This document shows, piece by piece, positions 50,434-59,316 of a DNA stretch of 64,000 nt. Position 1 is the first letter of the stretch. Each line of letters opens with the position of its first letter. This DNA comes from Asaia bogorensis (GTDB lineage Bacteria > Pseudomonadota > Alphaproteobacteria > Reyranellales > Reyranellaceae): positions 1-64,000 of the forward strand of contig CAMDQJ010000004.1 in assembly GCA_945905835.1 (NCBI GenBank). The letters are read 5' to 3'. The notes below the pieces were generated by a model. That model was given only the letters and a program-made list of their open reading frames with translations, was not told the origin of the DNA and searched no databases. The position numbers and the translations under genes were made by a program.

Positions 50434-50721
50434 ATGACTTCGATGACCAATTTCGACCGCGATATTCAGCGCAAGTTGCGGGCTCTGAGGCACGCCGAGC
50501 AGCGTAGCGAGCGTGATGTGAAACCCGGTCGGCAGGCCCAGACTGTAGCTTAAATTACTACCAAACCTGTCCAACGCGCGGGGAGTACCTCATTTACTTA
50601 CACCCATGACATCGATCTTCACCAAAAGCTGGCTGAATGGGAACGCTTCTACAATCTCTCCAGACCCCATGGCGCCTTCAATGGAAAGGCTCCTTACGAA
50701 ACACTCCGCGAACGCCTATAA
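50434..50721 (+). mobile_element. IS481-like transposase remnant with internal deletion
   Basis: The first piece (50434-50553) reads MTSMTNFDRDIQRKLRALRH, then AEQRSERDVKPGRQ and stop, like the N-terminal helix-turn-helix of IS481-type transposases. The second piece (50596-50721) reads HQKLAEWERFYNLSRPHG, then AFNGKAPYETLRERL and stop, the classical C-terminus of the same family. The DDE core between them is deleted, so the element is dead. It marks the spacer between the membrane protein and the serine hydrolase. Confidence 0.72.
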
Positions 50722-50831
50722 AAAAATCCGATGTCTCGTCAGTTCGTCCACATTACAGTGGTGCCCTGTGACCTTCATTAGCAAACCTGTTCCTTGACCG
50801 GCTGATTTTTGTGATGGGACAACAGTTCCAT

Positions 50832-52142
50832 TCAGCGTGCGAGACTGGACTTTACGCCGCGCCAGAGCGCTGTTGTGTCCGCACCTCCGGGATCGCGGGC
50901 ATCGGGTCGGACCGCAAGATGTACGAGCACGAGTCGGCGTGCCGGATCGACGAAGATGCACTGCCCGCGAACGCCCAGCAGGGCGAAGCTCCCGTCGTTG
51001 TCGGGGAAAACCCAGGTTTGGAAGCCGTAACCGTACCAACGGCCAGTCTGCGCGCCCGAGAAATGCGCGCCCGTCATCTCCTGAAGCCAAACTTCAGGTA
51101 CAAGCTGGCGCCCTCCGGCACGACCTCCGTCGGCGAGCAGCCTGCCGAGCCGAGCGTAGTCGCGCAGAACTGCGTTAAACCCCGTATAGCCGACTTCAGT
51201 CCCCGTAGCCTCGACCAGCCAGGTAGCGTCTGCCTCAGCACCCATCGGCTGCCATATCTTCTCGGATAGATAGTCGGCGATCGGTCGGCCAATCGCCGCG
51301 CGCAGGACCAGTGCGATCACATAGGTCTCCGCCGAAGCGTAGTGCCAGCGCCGGCCCGGCTCAGCCCCGCGCCGGTTAAACAGCCGCGCCGCCTCGGCAC
51401 CGCCTGAGGACTGACCAACGAAGGTTGCACGCGAGAGGCGCGAAGAGTCGTCTGTGCCGTCATAGTCCTCGCGGAAATCGACGCCAGACGACATCGTCAG
51501 GAGGTGACGCAGCGGTGTGCGGCCATACTCGCTACCAGCCAATCCGGGAACGTAAAGCTCAGCGTGGTCCTCGATCGAGGCGATGAGCCCTTCATCGACG
51601 GCGACCCCGACCAGCATCGCAAGGATGGTCTTCGCCATCGAGAAGGAGGTCATGCGGCTCGTGTCGCGGCGGCCGTAGCGGTAGCGCTCTACCAGGATGG
51701 CATCGCCCTGAACCACCGCAAGCGCCGTCGTCGGGTTACGCTTGAGATACTGGTCGATGTCGTAGCGCCCCGCGCCGACTTGGGGTGCGCCCTGATAGGA
51801 GATCGCCGGCTCCATCGCCGGGCGCTTCCAGGCGGAGGGCAATGGGGGGCGCCGGACGACATTCGCTCTCCAGATGTCGTCAAGACGCGAGAAGGAATCG
51901 ACCGAGTGGCTGGCGCGCCACCAGTTTGACCGGTCAGCGCGTGGGAAGCCGTTACTCCCCGGCGCAGAGTAAGTCGAGATATTTGCGCCGCCCGAGTCAA
52001 AAGCAGGCCCGCTGGTGCGCGGTGGCGAGGGGGGTTCGGTAGCCACGCATCCGACCGCCAGCAGCGACAGGCAAGCGGTACTTAGTAGCGCGACGTAGCC
52101 AACGCGGCGGCGCTTAAGGCTATTTTCGAGATTGTTGATCAT
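50832..52142 (-). CDS. Serine hydrolase of the beta-lactamase (class C/EstB/NylB-like) family
   Basis: A 436-residue exported hydrolase. LLSTACLSLLAVGC near residue 32 is a lipoprotein-type signal. The catalytic SxxK is SMAK in SFSMAKTILAML (about residue 167), and the second motif tyrosine lies in WHYASAETYV. The C-terminal LLGVRGQCIFVD and VLVHLAVRPD take the place of the third motif. Such proteins act as esterases, oligomer hydrolases (NylB-like) or D-amino-acid amidases more often than as beta-lactamases. GC is closer to the genome than for the membrane protein gene. It lies within the island. Confidence 0.82.
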   Translation of the reverse strand: MINNLENSLKRRRVGYVALLSTACLSLLAVGCVATEPPSPPRTSGPAFDSGGANISTYSAPGSNGFPRADRSNWWRASHSVDSFSRLDDIWRANVVRRPPLPSAWKRPAMEPAISYQGAPQVGAGRYDIDQYLKRNPTTALAVVQGDAILVERYRYGRRDTSRMTSFSMAKTILAMLVGVAVDEGLIASIEDHAELYVPGLAGSEYGRTPLRHLLTMSSGVDFREDYDGTDDSSRLSRATFVGQSSGGAEAARLFNRRGAEPGRRWHYASAETYVIALVLRAAIGRPIADYLSEKIWQPMGAEADATWLVEATGTEVGYTGFNAVLRDYARLGRLLADGGRAGGRQLVPEVWLQEMTGAHFSGAQTGRWYGYGFQTWVFPDNDGSFALLGVRGQCIFVDPARRLVLVHLAVRPDARDPGGADTTALWRGVKSSLAR

Positions 52143-52242
52143 GTCTGTGTGCCATGAGGGGGAATCTCGTGATTGAGCGGTAGACCTGAGGCGCTGGAAG
52201 ATTGGTTATCACACCCTGGCCGCATCTGGAACCGCATCCCCG

Positions 52243-52325
52243 GGCATTGTCACGTTGGCGCTTGTGAGCCACTTCTGGCCTCCGCCCGAGCCTGCTAAGT
52301 CATTGGAAATGCTTCAGCGCCATGA
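52243..52325 (+). repeat. 83-bp repeat, right copy (inverted relative to 47681-47763)
   Basis: It matches the reverse complement of 47681-47763 with about four mismatches and forms the left two-thirds of the 132-bp element. With the left copy it brackets the membrane protein, IS481 remnant and serine hydrolase. Recombination between such inverted copies would flip the 4.5-kb segment. Confidence 0.85.
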
Positions 52326-52375
52326 AGCGAAGCGGGCGGAGTTTGGGGGTGAACTCTGCCAACGTGACAATGCCA
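52244..52375. mobile_element. 132-bp element with perfect 17-bp terminal inverted repeats (MITE-like)
   Basis: GGCATTGTCACGTTGGC (52244-52260) and GCCAACGTGACAATGCC (52359-52375) are exact inverted repeats enclosing 98 bp. No transposase is encoded inside, which is the structure of a miniature inverted-repeat element or of the fused ends of a deleted IS. No target duplication is obvious at its borders. An 83-bp part of it recurs in reverse at 47681-47763. Right after it lies an ISL3-type transposase fragment that may be its source family. Confidence 0.7.
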
Positions 52376-52456
52376 CGCAAGGGACCGACGAAAACGAATG
52401 GTACACCCCTGCCGACCTTCTCGATCTGGTGGCAAGACGACCTGGCGCGGCGTGTC

Positions 52457-52530
52457 GGCATAGAACTGCGCCATGCTGGCCTCGGACCGGTCCTCGCCTC
52501 CGAACCAGATCGGCTGCTTGCGGATCGGGG
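52457..52530 (-). mobile_element. ISL3-family transposase fragment
   Basis: On the minus strand about 24 codons read IRKQPIWFGGEDRSEASMAQFY, close to the PIWFGGxDRSExSMxxFxxWLG block found near the catalytic Asp region of ISL3 transposases. Both sides break off into unrelated frames. The surrounding bases (52376-52456 and 52531-52775) show no complete gene. A minus-strand hydrophobic tail (RVAPYYLALANLMVAAYLC) ends near 52620, but I do not recognise its source. Confidence 0.6.
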
Positions 52531-52775
52531 CCTAGTAGCAGGTCCGGGTGTCACCGAACGTGGTGCGCGTGATGCAACCCCTTCGTTTGCTTATGGAAGA
52601 GGGCCGCCTAGTTCATGCACAAATAGGCGGCGACCATAAGATTGGCCAAGGCCAGATAGTACGGCGCCACTCGCCCGATTCTTGCGGACCATTGGGCACG
52701 TGGTGGCGTTCGAGTTCGCTGCTGCCAGCGCGACCACAGTTGTAGACAGAATTGTAGATGGAATTGGGCCAAAAC

Positions 52776-52808
52776 CCTAGAAACGCCTGTCTATATGGGT
52801 TTTCTAGG
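52776..52808 (-). terminator. Hairpin downstream of tRNA-Ser
   Basis: CCTAGAAA (52776-52783) and TTTCTAGG (52801-52808) form a perfect 8-bp stem around 17 nt. In the tRNA reading direction it begins 7 nt after the CCA end and is followed by GTTTT. This suits transcription termination of the tRNA, although the stem is AT-rich and the T-run short. Confidence 0.5.
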
Positions 52809-52814
52809 AGTAAA

Positions 52815-52904
52815 TGGCGGAGGGGGTGGGATTCGAACCCACGGTACGCTTGCACGCACAACAGTTTTCGAGACTGTCCTAATCGACCACTCTAGCACCC
52901 CTCC
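52815..52904 (-). tRNA. tRNA-Ser(CGA)
   Basis: The minus strand folds as a class II tRNA. The acceptor stem is GGAGGGG/CCCCTCC with discriminator G and an encoded CCA. The anticodon loop is CTCGAAA, closed by ACAGT/ACTGT, giving anticodon CGA (reads UCG). A long variable arm TGCGTGCAAGCGTAC follows, and the T arm contains GGTTCGAATCC. It marks the right edge of the IS-rich stretch, a common place for island integration. Confidence 0.95.
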
Positions 52905-53000
52905 GGGGGCGAGCTTATAGGGTCGCGACCGACGGCCTGCAACTACGCCGGGCCTCCCTAATCGGCGTCGCGATGGACGTCTGATACTGTCCTTGTCGCA

Positions 53001-53857
53001 ATGACACCGGAAACCGCCCCGCCCGCGATCTCGGTCATCATGCTGACCTACAATCGCTCCGAGCGTCGGCGCAGCCATCGCCCACGACGATCAGCTCCCA
53101 ATCGGTGCTGCACCGATGTCGTCGGCGCCCTCGTCGCCGCCGATCGGCGCATCCGCTTCGTCGATTTGCCGCACAATACCGGCGAGCAGTCGGCCACCAA
53201 CAATATCGGGCTGAAGCATGCGCGCGGCCGCTACATCGCCTTCCTCAACCACGACGATCTCTGGCTGCTCGATCATCTCGAACGGTCTTCCGCAATCATC
53301 GAGCGAAGGCAGGCCGACCTCATCTACAGCCTGCCGATGACCGTCGCCTACGACGATGGCCGGGTGCATTTCCATCCCATCAACGGGCAGTTCGAGTACC
53401 ATCCGATGTAGCTCGTGCCGGCGAGCTACTAGCTCCTGCGACGCTCGTTGCTCGACGAGGTCGGAACGTGGCGACCGGCGCGGGGCATCTGGGGATACCA
53501 CTCGCAGGAGTTGCTGTACCGCTGGTGGCGCGCCGATTGCCGGCTCTACGGCAATCCCGAATTGACCTGCCTTGCCTTTCCCTCCGGAAATCGACCCGGC
53601 GCGACGAGCTGGATTTCCGGGAAAAGCTGCTCATCCAGATGGTGATGACCCAGGGGCGGATAGACGATCGCTTCTGGCGTCCGGCGTGGCGAGCGATCCG
53701 CGACGCGCTTCGCGTGCAATGGTTCGATTCTCTCTCCCACCACGGGATCGAGCCGCAGGCGGTGACCCATTTCCTGCGCTTCCGGCGCAAAGGCGGCTGG
53801 TTCGCCGAGCTGCGCGCCATCAGGGGGCTGCCGTCGCGCGACAAAAAGGGCGGCTAA
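53001..53857 (+). pseudogene. Family 2 glycosyltransferase with inversion, stops and frameshift
   Basis: ISVIMLTYNR opens a GT-A glycosyltransferase. RIRFVDLPHNTGEQSATNNI and GRYIAFLNHDDLWLLDHLE follow normally, but the segment between is nonsense in this strand. The reverse complement of about 53066-53111 reads STDWELIVVGDGCADA, exactly the block expected at this point, so a piece of about 50 bp is inverted and some adjoining sequence is lost. TAG codons follow at 53409 and 53430, and a one-base shift near 53590 moves RDELDFREKLLIQMVM to the C-terminus (RAIRGLPSRDKKGG) into another frame. Confidence 0.85.
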
Positions 53858-53897
53858 AAGCCCCTCCAACCCATGGAAAAGACGGGCTTCTCCGGCG

Positions 53898-53925
53898 TTG
53901 ACTTGAGGGCGGCCCTGCGTATATT
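53898..53925 (+). promoter_or_regulatory. Sigma-70-type promoter of the rplU operon
   Basis: TTGACT (53898-53903) and TATATT (53920-53925) are separated by 16 bp, a near-consensus housekeeping promoter. It points at rplU, whose ATG is 139 bp beyond the -10, leaving a leader of about 130 nt that might carry translational control. It lies just past the dead glycosyltransferase. Confidence 0.7.
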
Positions 53926-54063
53926 CCGCGCTCCTCGGCGGGTCTATCGGGCCCGCCGCGCTGTTTCGTGCTTTCCGCCATTTAGGGCGTCGGCACCGCT
54001 CCCTCCTCTAGGGATGGTGTGGGGACCGCTCCGAACCGGAAAGCCTCTCGCAGGGTTGAGATC

Positions 54064-54363
54064 ATGATCGCCGTTATCCGCACGGGTGGAAAGCAATACA
54101 CGGTCGCCGCCGACGACACGCTCACCATCGAGCGCCTCGAGGGTGAGGCGGGCTCGAAGATCGAGTTCACCGACGTGCTGATGGTCGGCGAGAAGGTCGG
54201 CGCACCGACGGTTGCCGGCGCCAAGGTGCTGGCCTCGATCGTCAAGCAGGCGCGCGGCCCGCACGTCATCATCTTCAAGAAGCGCCGCCGGCAGAATTCG
54301 CGGCGCAAGAACGGTCATCGTCAGGATCTGACGGTGGTCAAGATCGAACAGATCGTCGCCTGA
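54064..54363 (+). CDS. rplU: 50S ribosomal protein L21
   Basis: A 99-residue ribosomal protein: [20 protein letters not shown] at the start and the basic [20 protein letters not shown] rRNA-binding loop near the end. ATG 54064 is chosen over the longer open frame because L21 proteins begin with this block. It is followed 26 nt later by rpmA in the universal L21-L27 arrangement. Confidence 0.97.
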   Translation: MIAVIRTGGKQYTVAADDTLTIERLEGEAGSKIEFTDVLMVGEKVGAPTVAGAKVLASIVKQARGPHVIIFKKRRRQNSRRKNGHRQDLTVVKIEQIVA

Positions 54364-54389
54364 GCAGATAGAGCGACCGGAGCAGTACG

Positions 54390-54677
54390 ATGGCACACAA
54401 GAAAGCAGGCGGCTCTTCGCGCAACGGCCGCGACTCGGCCGGCAAGCGGCTGGGTGTCAAGCGCTTCGGCGGACAGTCGGTCCTGTCGGGCAACATCCTG
54501 GTCCGCCAGCGCGGCACCAAGATGGATGCCGGCGAGAATGTCGGCGTCGGCCGCGACCACACCCTCTTCGCCACCTCCGACGGCGTCGTGTCGTTCCGCA
54601 AGCGGACGGGCGGCAAGGTCGAAGTGAACGTGCTTCCGAAGCCGGCCCCTGCTCCGTCCAAGCTGGCTGCTGAATAG
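54390..54677 (+). CDS. rpmA: 50S ribosomal protein L27
   Basis: A 95-residue ribosomal protein. [20 protein letters not shown] is the flexible N-terminus that reaches the peptidyl-transferase centre, and [18 protein letters not shown] and [14 protein letters not shown] follow. No cleavable N-terminal extension of the Firmicutes type is present. A strong terminator follows 24 nt after the stop. Confidence 0.97.
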   Translation: MAHKKAGGSSRNGRDSAGKRLGVKRFGGQSVLSGNILVRQRGTKMDAGENVGVGRDHTLFATSDGVVSFRKRTGGKVEVNVLPKPAPAPSKLAAE

Positions 54678-54701
54678 CCGTTCCCACCCATCTGAACAGC
54701 G

Positions 54702-54733
54702 AAGGGGGAGCGGTCCGACCGTTCCCCCTTTTC
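54702..54733 (+). terminator. Rho-independent terminator after rpmA
   Basis: AAGGGGGA-G-CGGT and ACCG-T-TCCCCCTT pair around a CCG loop (54702-54731), followed by TTCGTTTTT. The stem is GC-rich with one mismatch and the T-run follows at once. It should end the rplU-rpmA message, so obgE needs its own promoter or read-through. Confidence 0.85.
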
Positions 54734-54767
54734 GTTTTTCCGGACCCCCCACTCGGCATTTGATCTC

Positions 54768-55793
54768 ATGAAGTTCCTCGACCAGGCCAAGATCTACATC
54801 CGCTCCGGCAACGGCGGCGCCGGATCTGCGGGCTTTCGCCGCGAGAAGTTCATCGAGTATGGCGGTCCCGACGGCGGCGACGGTGGACGCGGCGGCGACG
54901 TGGTCGTCGAATGCGTCGATGGCCTCAACACGCTGATCGACTACCGCTACGCCCAGCACTTCAAGGGCGAGACCGGCCATCACGGCATGGGCAGCCAGCG
55001 CACAGGCGGCGCCGGCAAGGACGTGGTCCTGCGCCTGCCGCGCGGCACGCAGATTTTCGACGAGGACAACGATACCCTGCTGGTCGACCTCACCGAGATC
55101 GGCCAGCGCGTCGTGCTCGCCAAGGGCGGCGACGGCGGCTACGGCAACCTGCACTACAAGAGTTCGACCAACCGCGCGCCGCGCCGCGCCGACAAGGGTT
55201 GGCCGGGCGAGGAGCGCTGGGTCTGGCTGCGGCTGAAGCTGATCGCCGATGTCGGCCTGGTCGGCCTGCCCAACGCCGGCAAGTCGACCTTTCTGGCCGC
55301 GACCTCCAACGCACGCCCCAAGATCGCCGACTATCCCTTCACCACGCTTCATCCCGGCCTTGGCGTCGTCGGCGTCGGCGGCGGCTCGGATGCCCGCGAG
55401 TTCGTGATGGCCGACATTCCTGGACTGATCGAGGGCGCGCATGAAGGCGCCGGCCTCGGCACGCGCTTCCTCGGTCATGTCGAGCGCTGCCGGGCGCTTC
55501 TCCATCTGGTCGACGGCACGCAGGACGATGTCGTCGACGCCTGGCGCACGGTGCGCGGCGAGCTGAAAGCCTATGGCGGCAATCTCGTGCGCAAGAAAGA
55601 GGTCGTGGCACTGAACAAGGTCGACGCCATGACGGAAGAGGATATCGAAGCCAAGCGCGCCAAGCTCGCCAAGGCCTGCCGCAAGTCCGTGCACGTGATC
55701 TCAGGCGTGTCGGGCCAGGGCGTGCAGCCCCTGCTCCACGAATTGATGAAGCTCGTCGACCGCCAGCGCGAGACGAGTAAGGAAGCGGCATGA
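54768..55793 (+). CDS. obgE: Obg family GTPase
   Basis: A 341-residue ribosome-associated GTPase for 50S assembly and stress control. The N-terminal glycine-rich Obg fold has [20 protein letters not shown] and [13 protein letters not shown]. The G domain has GLPNAGKST (G1, about residue 166), [13 protein letters not shown] (G3) and ALNKVD (G4). The C-terminal OCT extension found in some members is absent. The stop overlaps the proB start (ATGA). Confidence 0.96.
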   Translation: MKFLDQAKIYIRSGNGGAGSAGFRREKFIEYGGPDGGDGGRGGDVVVECVDGLNTLIDYRYAQHFKGETGHHGMGSQRTGGAGKDVVLRLPRGTQIFDEDNDTLLVDLTEIGQRVVLAKGGDGGYGNLHYKSSTNRAPRRADKGWPGEERWVWLRLKLIADVGLVGLPNAGKSTFLAATSNARPKIADYPFTTLHPGLGVVGVGGGSDAREFVMADIPGLIEGAHEGAGLGTRFLGHVERCRALLHLVDGTQDDVVDAWRTVRGELKAYGGNLVRKKEVVALNKVDAMTEEDIEAKRAKLAKACRKSVHVISGVSGQGVQPLLHELMKLVDRQRETSKEAA

Positions 55794-56905
55794 CACCGCT
55801 GGCCAACTCCAAACGGCTGGTCGTCAAGATCGGCTCCTCGATTCTGGTGGACGAGACCAAGGGCGACATCCGCAAGGACTGGCTGGAAGCGCTGTCGAGC
55901 GACGTGGCGGGCCTGCACAAGGCCGGTTGCGAGGTCGTGCTGGTTTCCTCGGGTGCCATCCGGCTCGGCCGCACGCATCTGAAGCTGCCCGCCGGCACGC
56001 TGAAGCTCGAAGAGAGTCAGGCCGCCGCCGCCACCGGCCAGATCCAGCTCGCCCACGCCTATCAGGAGGCGCTCGCCCGGCACGGCATCACCGTGGCGCA
56101 GGTCCTGCTCACACTCGACGATTCCGAGGAGCGCCGGCGTTACCTCAACGCGCGCCAGACCATGGCAACGCTGCTGGGACTGCGCGCCATTCCGGTGATC
56201 AACGAGAACGACACCGTCGCCACCGACGAGATTCGCTTCGGTGACAACGATCGGCTGGGCGCACGCGTCGCCGAAATGGTCTCCGCCGACACGCTGGTGC
56301 TGCTGTCGGATATCGACGGCCTCTACACCGGCGATCCGCGCAGCGACACGGCGGCGAAGCATATTCCCGAGGTCCGCGAGATCACACCCGAGATCGAGGC
56401 GATGGCCGGTGCCGCGGCCTCAGAGCTTTCCAACGGCGGCATGGTGACCAAGCTGATGGCCGCACGCATCGCCATGGGCGCGGGCTGCCGCATGGCGATT
56501 GCCGATGGCCGTCCGGTCGGCGCGCTCGGCGCGCTGATCGACGGCGCCGCGCGCTGCAGCTGGTTCCTGCCGGAAGGGTCGCCCTTGTCGGCGCGAAAGA
56601 AGTGGATTGCCGGCTCACTGAAAGCCGCTGGCGCGCTGGTCGTCGATGATGGCGCCGTGCGTGCGCTGGCCTCGGGCAAAAGCCTGCTGCCGGCCGGCGT
56701 CACCTCGATCGACGGCGAGTTCAAGCGCGGCGACGTGGTCGAGGTGAAGGATCGCAGCGGCCGGGTGCTGGCGCGCGGGCTGGTCGCCTATGCGGCCGAG
56801 GACGCCCGACGTATCGCCGGCCACAAGAGCGCGGAAATCGAGCGTTTGCTGGGCTTTCGCGGCCGCGACGAGATCGTCCACCGCGACGATCTCGTGGTCG
56901 AGTGA
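55790..56905 (+). CDS. proB: Glutamate 5-kinase
   Basis: A 371-residue first enzyme of proline synthesis. The amino-acid-kinase domain begins [15 protein letters not shown], with [27 protein letters not shown] and [15 protein letters not shown]-terminal PUA domain (about residues 280-365) reads [20 protein letters not shown]. It is coupled to obgE by ATGA overlap, a typical alphaproteobacterial order. Confidence 0.96.
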   Translation: MTPLANSKRLVVKIGSSILVDETKGDIRKDWLEALSSDVAGLHKAGCEVVLVSSGAIRLGRTHLKLPAGTLKLEESQAAAATGQIQLAHAYQEALARHGITVAQVLLTLDDSEERRRYLNARQTMATLLGLRAIPVINENDTVATDEIRFGDNDRLGARVAEMVSADTLVLLSDIDGLYTGDPRSDTAAKHIPEVREITPEIEAMAGAAASELSNGGMVTKLMAARIAMGAGCRMAIADGRPVGALGALIDGAARCSWFLPEGSPLSARKKWIAGSLKAAGALVVDDGAVRALASGKSLLPAGVTSIDGEFKRGDVVEVKDRSGRVLARGLVAYAAEDARRIAGHKSAEIERLLGFRGRDEIVHRDDLVVE

Positions 56906-56935
56906 CATACTGGGCCCCAAAATCATGACTGCCCG

Positions 56936-58219
56936 ATGAACGTTCACACCACGCCTGCCATCGAGGACGCCGCCGCGATCGTTGCCGGGCTCGGCCGACG
57001 CGCCAAAAGCGCCGCGATCGGTCTGCGCAACGCCACGACCGCCGCCAAGAACCGGGCGCTTACCGAGGGTGCGCGGCTGATCCGCGCCGAGAAGGACGCC
57101 ATCCTCGCCGCCAACGCCCTCGACATCGAGGCCGCCAAGGTCGCCGGCATGAACGCCGCGCTGCAGGACCGTTTGCTGCTCAACGCCGAGCGCGTCGAGA
57201 CGATGGCGCGCGGGCTCGACGACATCGCCGCCCTGCCCGATCCGGTCGGCGCCACCATGGAAGAATGGAAGCGGCCCAACGGCCTCGTCATCAGCCGCGT
57301 GCGCGTGCCGATCGGAATCATCGGCGTGATCTATGAGGCTCGCCCCAACGTCACCGCCGACGCCGGTGCGCTCTGCATCAAGTCGGGCAATGTCGTCGTC
57401 CTGCGTGGCGGCTCCGACAGCTTCCATTCCTCGCGTGCCATCGTCGATCTGCTGCGCAAGGCTCTTTTGGACGCCGGCCTGCCCGAGGATTGCGTGCAGC
57501 TCGTACCGACGACCGACCGCGACGCCGTCGGCGAGCTCTTGAAGGCGATGGACTGGCTCGACCTGATCGTGCCGCGCGGCGGGCGCTCGCTGATCGACCG
57601 CGTGACGGCGGAAAGCCGCGTGCCGGTGCTGCGCCACTACGAGGGCCTCTGCCACGTCTATGTCGACCGCGACGCCGATACAGCCATGGCGCGCGACATC
57701 GTGGCCAACGCCAAGATGCGCCGCGTCAGCGTTTGCGGCGCCGCCGAGACTCTTTTGGTCGATCGCGCCGTGCTCGACACGCACCTCAAGCCCATCCTCG
57801 ACAAGCTGATCGCGCTCGGCTGCGAAGTGCGCGGCGATGCCGAGGTCCAGAAGCGCGACAGCCGCGTGAAAGCGGCCACCGAGCAGGACTGGCGCACAGA
57901 GTATCTGGCGCCGATCATCTCGGTCGCCACGGTCGATGGCGTGGGCGAGGCGATCCGTCACATAGCGACCTGGGGCAGCCAGCACACCGATTCGATCGTC
58001 ACCGACAACGACGCCACCGCCCAGCGCTTCCTCACCGAAGTCGACAGCGCCATCGTCATGCACAATGCCAGTACCCAATTCGCCGACGGCGCGGAGTTTG
58101 GCTTGGGCGCCGAGATCGGCATCTCGACCAACCGCATGCATGCCCGCGGGCCGGTCGGACTGGTCGAGCTCACCACCTACAAGAACATCGTGCGCGGCAA
58201 GGGCACCATCCGCCCGTGA
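56936..58219 (+). CDS. proA: Glutamate-5-semialdehyde dehydrogenase (gamma-glutamyl phosphate reductase)
   Basis: A 427-residue NADPH-dependent reductase acting after ProB. VPIGIIGVIYEARPNVTADA is the family signature, SGNVVVLRGGSDSFHSSRAI follows, and RRVSVCGAAETLLVD holds the active-site Cys. The start lies 30 nt after proB. The stop overlaps the nadD GTG start (GTGA). Confidence 0.96.
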   Translation: MNVHTTPAIEDAAAIVAGLGRRAKSAAIGLRNATTAAKNRALTEGARLIRAEKDAILAANALDIEAAKVAGMNAALQDRLLLNAERVETMARGLDDIAALPDPVGATMEEWKRPNGLVISRVRVPIGIIGVIYEARPNVTADAGALCIKSGNVVVLRGGSDSFHSSRAIVDLLRKALLDAGLPEDCVQLVPTTDRDAVGELLKAMDWLDLIVPRGGRSLIDRVTAESRVPVLRHYEGLCHVYVDRDADTAMARDIVANAKMRRVSVCGAAETLLVDRAVLDTHLKPILDKLIALGCEVRGDAEVQKRDSRVKAATEQDWRTEYLAPIISVATVDGVGEAIRHIATWGSQHTDSIVTDNDATAQRFLTEVDSAIVMHNASTQFADGAEFGLGAEIGISTNRMHARGPVGLVELTTYKNIVRGKGTIRP

Positions 58220-58854
58220 CGAATGCGCTTCATCCGATGCCGGGCGTGCCGCGCGATTCAGCGCGCCGCATCGGCCTCCTGGGCGGCTCGTTCAATCCGG
58301 CCCACGAGGGCCATCGTCACGTCAGTGTCGAGGCGCTCAAGCGCCTCGGCCTCGACGAGGTGTGGTGGCTGGTCTCGCCGCAGAACCCGCTCAAGACCGA
58401 CGACGGCATGGAGCCTTTGGGCACGCGGCTGGCTCGGGCGAAGAAGGTCGCGAACCATCCGCGCATCCGCGTCGAAACGCCCGAGCTGCTGCTCGGCACG
58501 CGCTACACGCTCGATACCGTGCAGGAGCTGACGCGGCTCTATCCCAGCGCCCGCTTCGTCTGGCTGATGGGCGCCGACATCCTGCCGCAGCTGGTGCGCT
58601 GGAAGGACTGGCGGCGGCTGTTCGAGGCGATTCCCATCGCCGCCTTTGCCCGACCCGGCTGGAGCTATCCCGCGCTGCTGTCGGCAGCCCCGCGCGCCTT
58701 CGCGCGTTATCGTCTCGATGCCGAGCAGGCCAGGCGGCTGGCGGGTTGCGCACCGCCGGCCTGGTGCTTTATCCCGAGCCGGCTCGACGGCCATTCGGCC
58801 ACGGCGATCCGCGCCGTGCGCCCGCCACGACGGACCAAACCGAAAGGAAACACC
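58216..58854 (+). CDS. nadD: Nicotinate-mononucleotide adenylyltransferase, no stop codon before rsfS
   Basis: NAD biosynthesis enzyme that adenylates nicotinate mononucleotide. The nucleotidyltransferase motif is LLGGSFNPAHEGHRHVS (GxFNPxHxGH), then WWLVSPQNPLK and WLMGADILPQLVRWKDW. PSRLDGHSATAIRA is the usual C-terminal ISSTxIR-type block and ends near 58820. GTG 58216 overlaps the proA stop; ATG 58237 is an alternative. No stop codon follows in frame. The reading frame runs on through PPRRTKPKGNT into RsfS, so a read-through NadD-RsfS polypeptide of 366 residues (from GTG) is possible. Confidence 0.88.
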
Positions 58855-59316
58855 ATCTCCGACCAGACCGCTTCGCCTCAAGTGCGGCAGCTTGCCGACC
58901 GCAGCAAGGCCACCGACGCCCAGCTCGCGCTGGTGCGCCGCTCGCTCGAGGACGACAAGGCCGAGGACATCGTCGTCATCGACCTCAAGGGCAAATCCTC
59001 CTTCGCCGATTACATGGTGATCGCCTCGGGCCGCTCGACCCGGCAGGTCGGCGCCATCGCCGACCATCTCGCCGAGCGCCTCAAGCAGGCCGGCCAGGGC
59101 TACATTCCGATCGAGGGCAAGCAGACCGGCGACTGGGTGCTGGTCGATGCCGGCGACGTGATCGTGCACGTCTTCCGCCCCGAATCCCGCACCTTCTACG
59201 CGCTCGAAAAGATGTGGACGCTGGAGACCGACGCCGCCGCCAAGCCGGCGAGCCCGCCGCGCCGCCGCGGCGACGCCCGCGCCCGGCCGCACCGTCCTTC
59301 AGCACGTCCGGCGTGA
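58855..59316 (+). CDS. rsfS: Ribosomal silencing factor RsfS, start codon apparently ATC
   Basis: The region reads DDKAEDIVVIDLKGKSSFADY, MVIASGRSTRQVGAIADHL and the family's DWVLVDAGDVIVHVFRPE, the RsfS (DUF143) fold that binds L14 and blocks subunit joining. An ideal AAAGGA lies 7 nt before codon 58855, but that codon is ATC, not ATG. The next possible start in frame is GTG 58882, which has no ribosome binding site. So it is made either from a non-standard ATC, as a NadD fusion, or from the GTG. The tail is Pro/Arg/Ala-rich and the stop overlaps the rlmH start. Confidence 0.85.
   Translation: MSDQTASPQVRQLADRSKATDAQLALVRRSLEDDKAEDIVVIDLKGKSSFADYMVIASGRSTRQVGAIADHLAERLKQAGQGYIPIEGKQTGDWVLVDAGDVIVHVFRPESRTFYALEKMWTLETDAAAKPASPPRRRGDARARPHRPSARPA

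Noticed and set aside
50832-52142. Calling the serine hydrolase an antibiotic-resistance beta-lactamase
   Set aside because: SxxK and YAS motifs fit class C-like esterases and NylB-type hydrolases as well, and the third motif is not a clear KTG.
57490-58215. N-terminal extension of the nadD frame into proA
   Set aside because: This part is a frame shadow of proA; NadD homology begins after the GTG at 58216.
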